From assembly GCA_964454255.1 (NCBI GenBank), contig CAYVSY010000056.1:1-5307 (forward strand): a DNA stretch of 5,307 bases, in the 5' to 3' direction. Each line of letters opens with the position of its first letter. Position 1 is the stretch's first letter. Source of the stretch: CAYVSY01 sp964454255 (GTDB taxonomy: Bacteria; Bacillota_I; Bacilli_A; RF39; UBA660). The notes under the pieces were generated by a model. It was not told where the DNA came from. It searched no databases and saw only the letters and a list, made by a program, of their open reading frames with translations. Position numbers and translations under genes: made by a program. This document shows, piece after piece, positions 1 through 5,307 of the stretch.

Positions 1-1
1 A

Positions 2-1423
2 AAAATCGGTAGAAATAGAAGAAGTGAAAATCTAAAACAAACACTGGGCGGGCGTGTAGCTAGTGGAAAAAAGGGACTTGGTAAGTTGGCCTTATTTGGT
101 ATTGGGGAGCGTATAGACGTAACCACTAAAAAAATAATTGAAAATAGAACTATTCACTTTGTTTTACAATGGGACACATTAAAAAATTGGAATAAAATAA
201 CTCAAGGCCCAGATTATGAACCGACATTTGACTTTATTGATCAGGATGATAATAAGCAGGGCACCGAAATATGTATATCAAACTTAAAAAGAAAAACAGA
301 CTTTTCGTCTATTGACGATTTGGCAGCAAATTTGGCAAAGATGTTTAATTTTTTAGATGAAAATTTCAAAATTTATATTTCTAGAAATGATCAATTACCA
401 ATTGAAATAACGAATAAATTAAAGTATGAATCGCTTGATATACAGTTTACTTGGGATTTTCCGTCGACATCAGTTCGCATTGTCGGCGAATATGAAGAAA
501 AAGCTAACCTGTCTGGTAAAATTATAACAACAAAAACGCCCTTAAGGCCTGGGCAGCGAGGAATTACTCTTTTTGCAAATGGTCGGATGGTTAATAACTT
601 AGAATTTTTTGGCGTATCTGAATCTAGTCATTTTTTTTCGTATACAACTGGATGGCTAAATGTTGATTTTATTGATGAGGATGATGGGGAAGATGATAAT
701 ATTTCAACAAATAGACAATCATTGGATTGGGAAAAAGAAAAAAGTATTAAACTAAAGAATTTTCTTCAGATGGCCCTTTCTCTTATTCAGAGGGAATGGC
801 GTGAAAAAAGAAAAGAGGAAAACAAGAAAGATGCAGAAGACGCAACTGGTATTGATGTTGAAAAATGGTTATCTACAATTCCGTCCGATAAGGCTGAGAT
901 TATCAGTAAAACCATAGAAGATGTCTCAAATCCTGATTTTAAAGCTAATTATACAGAGATTGTTGAAAAAGCGTTATTTCAGATTGCCCCAGAATACGCT
1001 GAACTACATTGGAGATATTTACACAGAAAAATTACCTCAAATCAAGAAATTAATAGACTTTATACACAAAAAAATTATTTTCAAGCGGCATCTGAATGTG
1101 CAAAATTATACATTGAAGAGGTTAGAAGTTTGTCTAAAAGCACAAATGGCAGCGACTCTAGTATGATGGGTGAAGTCTTTGGTAGAGAGAATAATAAAAT
1201 TATTTCCTTAACCGAAAGAAAGGATGAGATTGATGGAGATGTTGAAGAGGGGCAAAAATATTATTCTATGGGAATTGTGACTGGATTTAAAAATCCAGTT
1301 TGTTCTCATGCAACCGAAACTAGTTTAAAATCAAGAGGATTATTTAATGAAAAAGATTGTCTGGATATTTTTAGCTTACTTTCTCATTTGTTCTATAGAT
1401 TAGATAATGTAAAAAAGAAATGA
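2..1423 (+). CDS. MORC/MutL-like GHKL ATPase with C-terminal Ymh-family domain, 5' partial
   Basis: The reading frame is open from base 2, so the gene starts upstream. The TTG at 86 is a Leu inside the conserved ATP-lid motif, not a start. Residues are counted from the codon at base 2 (473 visible). The IG..R..N...LGGR stretch and GKKGLGKLALFGIG (22-35) are the G-rich lid of GHKL ATPases. The Asn- and DxGxG-bearing motifs lie outside the window. An S5-like domain follows, with GITLFANGR (187-195), an SYTTGWLNVDFID stretch and ISTNRQSLDWE (234-244), as in prokaryotic MORC-like proteins. A charged linker (about 245-280) leads to a helical C-terminal region (about 350-470) that resembles the Ymh family (TIGR02391), including the GFKNPVCSH motif. 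MORC/MutL-type ATPases are known partners of restriction systems and are thought to clamp or remodel DNA. The stop overlaps hsdS by ATGA, so the two are co-translated. The domain calls rest on remembered family patterns; the biological role is inferred. Confidence 0.87.
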   Translation, partial: KIGRNRRSENLKQTLGGRVASGKKGLGKLALFGIGERIDVTTKKIIENRTIHFVLQWDTLKNWNKITQGPDYEPTFDFIDQDDNKQGTEICISNLKRKTDFSSIDDLAANLAKMFNFLDENFKIYISRNDQLPIEITNKLKYESLDIQFTWDFPSTSVRIVGEYEEKANLSGKIITTKTPLRPGQRGITLFANGRMVNNLEFFGVSESSHFFSYTTGWLNVDFIDEDDGEDDNISTNRQSLDWEKEKSIKLKNFLQMALSLIQREWREKRKEENKKDAEDATGIDVEKWLSTIPSDKAEIISKTIEDVSNPDFKANYTEIVEKALFQIAPEYAELHWRYLHRKITSNQEINRLYTQKNYFQAASECAKLYIEEVRSLSKSTNGSDSSMMGEVFGRENNKIISLTERKDEIDGDVEEGQKYYSMGIVTGFKNPVCSHATETSLKSRGLFNEKDCLDIFSLLSHLFYRLDNVKKK

Positions 1424-2577
1424 AAAATAATTGGCAAACAAAAGAACTTGGTGAGGTTTTGGAGCATGAACAACCCACCCTATATATTGTAAGTTCTAAA
1501 AATTATAAAGAAGAATATGAGACGCCTGTTTTAACTGCCGGCAAGTCTTTTATTTTAGGAAAAACAAAAGAAAAAATTGGCATTTTCCCGAAAGATAAAT
1601 TGCCAGTTATTATTTTTGATGATTTTACAACGGCAACTCAGTTTGTTGATTTTCCTTTTAAGGTAAAATCATCTGCAATGAAAATTTTACATCCAGTAAA
1701 AAAAATTTCTGATGCAAAATTTCTTTTTTATTTAGTGCAAACTATAAATTTTAATTACAAGGGTATTCATAAAAGATATTGGATATCCGAATATTCTAAA
1801 ATTAAAATTTTATTACCACCCCTCCTAGAACAACGCCGTATTGTAAAAATTTTAGATGAAACCTTTGAAAAGATAGAAAAAGTTAAAGAAAGTGCTATTA
1901 AAAATATTGAAAATTCTAAAGAACTTTTTGAATCATATTTAAATAGTATTTTCGTAAATCCAAAAAATAACTGGGAACAAAAAACCTTAGGGGAGTTATC
2001 GGATGTAATTACAAAAGGAACAACGCCAACTACTCTTGGTTTTAAATTTATTAATAAGGGCATAAACTTTGTTAAGATTGAGTCTATAACTACTGATGGT
2101 GAATTTATTCCTAGTAAATTTGCCGCTATTACATTAGATTGTCACGAATCTTTAAAGAGATCTCAACTTAAAGACGGTGATATTTTATATTCGATTGCCG
2201 GAGCTTTAGGTAGAACCGCTTTTGTTACAAAAAATATTTTACCCGCCAACACAAATCAAGCAATTGCGATAGTTAGATTAAAGACAAACTTGAATGTATA
2301 TTCTGAGTTTGTATTGCGATGCCTTCATCCAAGTCTCATGTTAGCTCAAATTAGTAAATATAAGGGTGGCGTTGCTCAGCAAAATTTATCCCTAGAGCAG
2401 TTAAAGGGTTTTGTAATTAATTTGCCGCCCATCAAGGATCAAAATCGCATTGTTAAAGAAATAGACGCAGTTTTTATTAAGACCAAAAAACTAGAAACAA
2501 TATATAAAGAAAAATTAGCGAATTTAGAGGAGCTAAAAAAGTCTATATTAAAGAAGGCTTTTAATGGGGAATTGTAA
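1420..2577 (+). CDS. hsdS: Type I restriction-modification specificity subunit HsdS
   Basis: This is the DNA-recognition subunit of a type I system. It directs the HsdM methyltransferase and the HsdR motor-nuclease to a bipartite target. The 385 residues form the usual two half-repeats. The first target-recognition domain (about 3-135) opens with NNWQTKELGE and contains ETPVLTAGKSFILG and VIIFDDFTTATQFVDF. It ends in the conserved helix starting LPPLLEQRRIVKILDE (132-147) with a charged coiled coil to about 177. The second half restarts with NNWEQKTLGE (183-192), carries KGTTPTTLGF and DGDILYSIAGALGRTAF, and ends with LPPIKDQNRIVKEIDA (335-350), a second coiled coil and the typical terminus KKAFNGEL. 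Length and layout are complete, with no frameshift. The start overlaps the previous stop (ATGA) with only an A-rich leader, so translation is probably coupled. The two recognition domains are dissimilar, implying an asymmetric target; the bases recognised cannot be read from the sequence. Confidence 0.96.
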   Translation: MKNNWQTKELGEVLEHEQPTLYIVSSKNYKEEYETPVLTAGKSFILGKTKEKIGIFPKDKLPVIIFDDFTTATQFVDFPFKVKSSAMKILHPVKKISDAKFLFYLVQTINFNYKGIHKRYWISEYSKIKILLPPLLEQRRIVKILDETFEKIEKVKESAIKNIENSKELFESYLNSIFVNPKNNWEQKTLGELSDVITKGTTPTTLGFKFINKGINFVKIESITTDGEFIPSKFAAITLDCHESLKRSQLKDGDILYSIAGALGRTAFVTKNILPANTNQAIAIVRLKTNLNVYSEFVLRCLHPSLMLAQISKYKGGVAQQNLSLEQLKGFVINLPPIKDQNRIVKEIDAVFIKTKKLETIYKEKLANLEELKKSILKKAFNGEL

Positions 2578-2616
2578 AATGTTGCAATAATGATTGATAA
2601 AATGCAGCAATAAAAT

Positions 2617-2626
2617 GTAAATTTAC
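2617..2626. repeat. 10-base perfect palindrome GTAAATTTAC next to the -35 element
   Basis: GTAAATTTAC is self-complementary and abuts the TTGACT -35 hexamer at 2627. It lies between the second and third direct repeats. It could be a small operator half of the promoter region, but a 10-base palindrome in AT-rich DNA may also be chance, and the symmetry does not extend into the flanks. Confidence 0.35.
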
Positions 2627-2654
2627 TTGACTTTTTGGTGATTTCTGATAAAAT
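2627..2654 (+). promoter_or_regulatory. Predicted sigma70-type promoter for fic-hsdR
   Basis: A -35 hexamer TTGACT (2627-2632, 5 of 6 to consensus) is followed by a 16-base spacer and TAAAAT (2649-2654, 5 of 6). The -10 is preceded by TGA, giving an extended -10. Transcription would start near 2661, just upstream of the Fic reading frame. The -10 lies inside the third direct repeat, so a protein bound there would block the polymerase. No comparable -35 stands in front of the TGATAAAAT of the second repeat copy. Confidence 0.6.
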
Positions 2655-2691
2655 GCAGCAATAAGGCTTTTTAAATGCAGCAATTAAATGT

Positions 2692-2697
2692 TATAAT
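2692..2697 (+). promoter_or_regulatory. Possible second -10 (TATAAT) giving a leaderless fic transcript
   Basis: A perfect TATAAT ends 7 bases before the ATG at 2705, so transcription from it would begin at or next to that start codon and give a leaderless mRNA. The expected -35 position (about 2668-2674) reads only as T/A-rich sequence with no good match. In DNA this AT-rich the hexamer may be fortuitous. Confidence 0.25.
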
Positions 2698-2704
2698 AAA
2701 AACC

Positions 2705-3751
2705 ATGAATAAGAAACAAGAAAGACAACAAAATATCATTAATTTTATTCAGAGTAAAAACGAAGTATCTAACTCTGATATTTTAGATTTTCTTGACGAC
2801 ACCATTGAAAGAACAACTCTCCAAAGAGATTTAAATTTCTTACAAAAAAAAGGCTTAATCATAAAATCTGGTTCTGGCAGAGGCACGGTTTACTCCGTTT
2901 CGGAAGTAAACAAAATGTCTTTGCCAGTTAATATTAAAGAATATTTCAACGTTCCTTACTTTCAAAGAGAGGTAAGAGAAAGTTTTAATTTTGAGATTTT
3001 TAATATCTTAAGTCATGATGTTTTTACCGCTGAAGAAAAGGACAAATTAGAGAGATTACAGAAAGAGTTTATTAGTAATTTTTCAAAATATGACAGTCGA
3101 ACTATTATTAATAAAGAGTTTGAAAGAGTAATGATTGAATTTTCTTGGAAGTCTTCGGAAATTGAAGGAAATACTTATTCGCTCTTAGGCACAGAAGCTT
3201 TAATAAAAAATAATGTTGCCGGAGAAGGAAAAACAGCTGATGAAACTCAGATGATTTTAAATCATAAAGATGCTTTTAATGAAGCGATTCAAAATAGAGA
3301 GAGATTTCTTAAGCTACGTGTTGCTGATATTGAATATATCCATTCTGTTATTACTAGAAAACTTAGAATTGCTAAAAATGTTAGAAAAGAAGGAGTGAAA
3401 ATTACAGGAACAAAATATAAACCATTAGATAATGAGTCGCAAATTAAAGAGGCACTGCAAAATATGGTTGATCTTGTTAACAAAAAAGAATCCTTTTTCG
3501 AAAAAGCTTTTTTAGTTTCTATTCTTATCGCCTATATACAGGTTTTTGAAGATGGTAATAAAAGAACCTCTCGAATGATTTCTAATGCTATTTTATTGGC
3601 TCATAATTCAATTCCGCTTTCCTATAGAATTGTAAATAATGAAGAATATAAGAAAGCGATTATTTTGTTTTATGAATTAAATAATATTTCTTATATTAAG
3701 CAGATATTTATTGAACAATTTGAAGATGCAGTCAATAATTATTTTAAATAG
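2705..3751 (+). CDS. Winged-HTH Fic-domain protein with altered catalytic motif
   Basis: Fic enzymes transfer AMP or another phosphate-containing group to target proteins. With start 2705 the protein has 348 residues. Residues 6-68 form a winged helix-turn-helix with recognition helix TTLQRDLNFLQKKGLI and wing SGSGRGTVYSVS. A Fic region follows. SSEIEG (150-155) matches the class II inhibitory motif (S/T)xxxE(G/N), with E154 as the glutamate expected to block ATP binding. The Fic motif reads QVFEDGNKRTSR (279-290): the usual HPFxDGNGR His is Gln279 (CAG at 3539-3541), and Lys replaces the second Gly, as in Doc. Catalysis may therefore be lost or changed, and DNA binding may be the main role. 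An alternative in-frame ATG at 2675 has a weak AAGG 8 bases upstream but falls inside the fourth repeat and adds an N-terminal MQQLNVIIKT. The start at 2705 fits the HTH fold better; the choice is uncertain. hsdR follows after 5 bases, so the two are probably co-transcribed. Confidence 0.93.
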   Translation: MNKKQERQQNIINFIQSKNEVSNSDILDFLDDTIERTTLQRDLNFLQKKGLIIKSGSGRGTVYSVSEVNKMSLPVNIKEYFNVPYFQREVRESFNFEIFNILSHDVFTAEEKDKLERLQKEFISNFSKYDSRTIINKEFERVMIEFSWKSSEIEGNTYSLLGTEALIKNNVAGEGKTADETQMILNHKDAFNEAIQNRERFLKLRVADIEYIHSVITRKLRIAKNVRKEGVKITGTKYKPLDNESQIKEALQNMVDLVNKKESFFEKAFLVSILIAYIQVFEDGNKRTSRMISNAILLAHNSIPLSYRIVNNEEYKKAIILFYELNNISYIKQIFIEQFEDAVNNYFK

Positions 3752-3756
3752 AATAT

Positions 3757-5307
3757 ATGAACGAATCAGAAACAAGAGCTGAATATATTGATCCACAACT
3801 TAAAGCGAGCGGCTGGGGTGAAGTTGAGGGCTCAAAAGTCTTACGAGAGTTTAGAATAACCGAAGGCAAGATTCAAACTGGCGGAATGAGAGCAAAGCCA
3901 GAAATTGCTGATTATATTTTGGTCTATAAGAATCAGAAAATCGGTGTTATTGAAGCTAAAGCTGAAAATTTATCAGCCAGCGAAGGTGTCGCTCAAGCTA
4001 AGTCTTATGCTGAAAAATTAAATATTGATTATACTTATGCTACTAACGGTAAAGAGATTTATGAGATGTCTCTAAAATCTGGCCGAGAGAGTAATATCGA
4101 TAATTTTCCAACTCCAGATGAACTATGGGCTAAAACTTATTCTGATCAAAACGAATGGAAAGATAAATTCAATAACGTTATAAGCGAGGGTGAATATGGT
4201 AAGCGTTATTATCAAGAAATTGCTATTAATAATGTTTTAAATGCTGTTGCTGAAGAGAAAAATAGAATTCTTTTAACGATGGCAACCGGTACCGGTAAAA
4301 CAGCGGTTGCTTTTCAAGTCGCTTGGAAACTTTTTCAGTCACGCTGGAACCTAAAAAGAGATGGCGCCCGTCGTCCAAGAATCTTATTTTTAGCGGATAG
4401 AAATATTTTAGCTGACCAGGCTTTTAATGCTTTTTCCGCTTTTGATAAAGATGCTTTAGTTAGAATTAATCCGCTTGATATTCGTCGCAGAGGAGCAGTG
4501 CCGATGAGTGGTAGCGTTTATTTTACTATTTTTCAAACCTTCATGAGCGGTCCTAACGGGACTCCTTATTTTGGTGATTATCCAAAAGACTTTTTTGATT
4601 GCATAATTATTGACGAGTGTCATCGGGGCGGTGCTAATGATGAAAGCAATTGGCGAGGTATTTTAGATTATTTTTCTCCAGCGGTTCAATTAGGCTTAAC
4701 TGCTACTCCAAAAAGAAAAGATAACGTTGATACTTATAAATACTTTGGCGAACCAGTTTATACCTATTCTTTAAAGCAAGGTATTAACGATGGTTTTTTG
4801 ACACCTTTTAAAATCAAGCGCATTAAAACAACCATGGATGATTACGTTTATACTTCTGATGATCAAGTTGTTGAGGGTGAGGTTGAAGAGGGCAAAATCT
4901 ATGAAGAAGCCGACTTTAACCGCATCATTGAAATTAAAGAAAGAGAAGCTAAAAGAGTTAGAATTATTTTAGATGAGATTAATCAGAATGAAAAAACTAT
5001 TATTTTCTGTGCTACTCAAGACCACGCCGCCGCCGTTAGAGATTTAATTAATCAGATGAAGGATAATAAAGACACTAATTATTGTGTTAGAGTTACGGCT
5101 AATGACGGTGCTAGGGGTGAGCAGTTTTTACGAGAATTCCAGGATAATGAAAAAACTATCCCCACAATTTTAACTACTTCTCAAAAACTTTCCACCGGTG
5201 TCGATGCTCGTAATGTGCGAAATATCGTTTTAATGCGACCGGTAAATTCCATGATTGAATTTAAGCAGATTGTTGGTCGTGGTACTAGATTATTTGATGG
5301 TAAAGAA
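3757..5307 (+). CDS. hsdR: Type I restriction endonuclease subunit HsdR, EcoEI family, 3' partial
   Basis: This is the motor and nuclease subunit of the type I enzyme: it translocates DNA with ATP and cuts at a distance from the HsdS target. The frame is open from the ATG at 3757 to the window end (517 codons, no stop); the remaining helicase tail and the expected C-terminal EcoEI_R_C-type domain lie outside. The N terminus, ESETRAEYIDPQLKASGWG, is typical of the EcoEI subgroup. The nuclease shows D52, the E66-A-K68 signature in GVIEAKAE, and the QxxxY motif Q80-Y84. The SF2 motor shows Walker A ATGTGKT (176-182), motif Ia around ILFLADRN (209-216), DECH (286-289), GLTATP (313-318), motif V around LSTGVDAR and motif VI QIVGRGTR (504-511). 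All core residues are intact. There is no clear Shine-Dalgarno; it starts 5 bases after the fic stop and is probably coupled to it. By eye its G+C is higher than that of the upstream genes. Confidence 0.97.
   Translation, partial: MNESETRAEYIDPQLKASGWGEVEGSKVLREFRITEGKIQTGGMRAKPEIADYILVYKNQKIGVIEAKAENLSASEGVAQAKSYAEKLNIDYTYATNGKEIYEMSLKSGRESNIDNFPTPDELWAKTYSDQNEWKDKFNNVISEGEYGKRYYQEIAINNVLNAVAEEKNRILLTMATGTGKTAVAFQVAWKLFQSRWNLKRDGARRPRILFLADRNILADQAFNAFSAFDKDALVRINPLDIRRRGAVPMSGSVYFTIFQTFMSGPNGTPYFGDYPKDFFDCIIIDECHRGGANDESNWRGILDYFSPAVQLGLTATPKRKDNVDTYKYFGEPVYTYSLKQGINDGFLTPFKIKRIKTTMDDYVYTSDDQVVEGEVEEGKIYEEADFNRIIEIKEREAKRVRIILDEINQNEKTIIFCATQDHAAAVRDLINQMKDNKDTNYCVRVTANDGARGEQFLREFQDNEKTIPTILTTSQKLSTGVDARNVRNIVLMRPVNSMIEFKQIVGRGTRLFDGKE

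Larger units (their letters stand above)
2578..2685 (+). repeat. Four direct copies of an AATGCAGCAATAA-like motif between hsdS and fic
   Basis: Copies start at 2578 (AATGTTGCAATAA, two mismatches), 2601 and 2652 (both AATGCAGCAATAA) and 2674 (AATGCAGCAATTA). The second and third extend to a perfect 19-base repeat, TGATAAAATGCAGCAATAA, at 2595-2613 and 2646-2664. Start-to-start spacing is 23, 51 and 22 bases, so they form two pairs with copies about two helical turns apart. All have the same orientation. The third copy covers the -10 and the expected transcription start of the promoter before fic. This arrangement suggests a multi-site operator, most simply for the HTH-Fic protein encoded next. 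The binding protein is inferred; the repeats themselves are seen directly. No terminator hairpin is visible in this gap. Confidence 0.8.

Noticed and set aside
86..88. TTG as the start codon of the first gene
   Set aside because: The frame is open to base 2 and codes for conserved GHKL lid residues before and across this codon, so it is an internal Leu of a gene cut by the window edge.
631..638. Run of eight T as a phase-variable tract
   Set aside because: It encodes Phe residues in an intact S5-like domain of an AT-rich gene; there is no broken frame or repeat of other units to suggest switching.
921..1166. Overlapping 81-codon reading frame on the + strand
   Set aside because: It lies wholly inside the ATPase gene in another frame, with no recognisable domain or ribosome site.
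1767..2063. 98-codon reading frame on the - strand
   Set aside because: It is antisense to conserved hsdS sequence and shows no family features.
2578..2674. Rho-independent terminator after hsdS
   Set aside because: No GC-rich stem followed by a T run is present; the T-rich stretches there lack a stem.
2578..2685. CRISPR array or plasmid iterons
   Set aside because: Only four short copies exist with uneven spacing, no spacer-like uniform units and no cas or rep genes; the promoter overlap favours an operator.
3289..3483. 64-codon reading frame on the - strand
   Set aside because: It is antisense to the Fic gene; its hydrophobic look comes from the complement of coding sequence.

Overview
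This AT-rich window holds the middle of a bacterial type I restriction-modification locus with two accessory genes, all on the + strand. The order is: the 3' part of a MORC/MutL-like GHKL ATPase with a C-terminal Ymh-family domain (2-1423), hsdS (1420-2577), a 97-127 base intergenic region full of short direct repeats, a winged-HTH Fic protein (2705-3751), and the 5' part of an EcoEI-family hsdR (3757-5307). Both end genes run off the window. No RNA genes, insertion sequences or CRISPR arrays are visible. An hsdM gene is not in the window and is expected upstream.

The host cannot be named from the sequence. Low G+C, heavy use of AGA and TTA codons, weak or absent Shine-Dalgarno sequences and TGA used as a normal stop fit many low-GC bacteria, including Patescibacteria. 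The repeat-linked promoter looks sigma70-like (TTGACT, 16 bases, extended -10 TAAAAT), which argues mildly against Bacteroidetes. This is a weak inference.

How the parts may work together: HsdS supplies two target-recognition domains and pairs with HsdM (outside) for modification and with HsdR for ATP-driven translocation and cleavage. The GHKL-Ymh protein overlaps hsdS by 4 bases (ATGA), so it belongs to the modification-side transcript. MORC-like GHKL ATPases have been described next to restriction systems, where a role in DNA remodelling or a back-up response is presumed but not proven. The Fic protein and hsdR lie 5 bases apart behind their own apparent promoter. Four copies of an AATGCAGCAATAA-like motif surround that promoter, and one covers its -10. 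The simplest reading is that the HTH-Fic protein, or another regulator, binds these repeats and controls its own gene and hsdR separately from the modification genes.

The most unusual points are: the GHKL ATPase fused to a Ymh/HEPN-like domain inside a type I operon; a Fic protein with Gln in place of the catalytic His but an intact class II inhibitory motif; and the paired repeats over the internal promoter.
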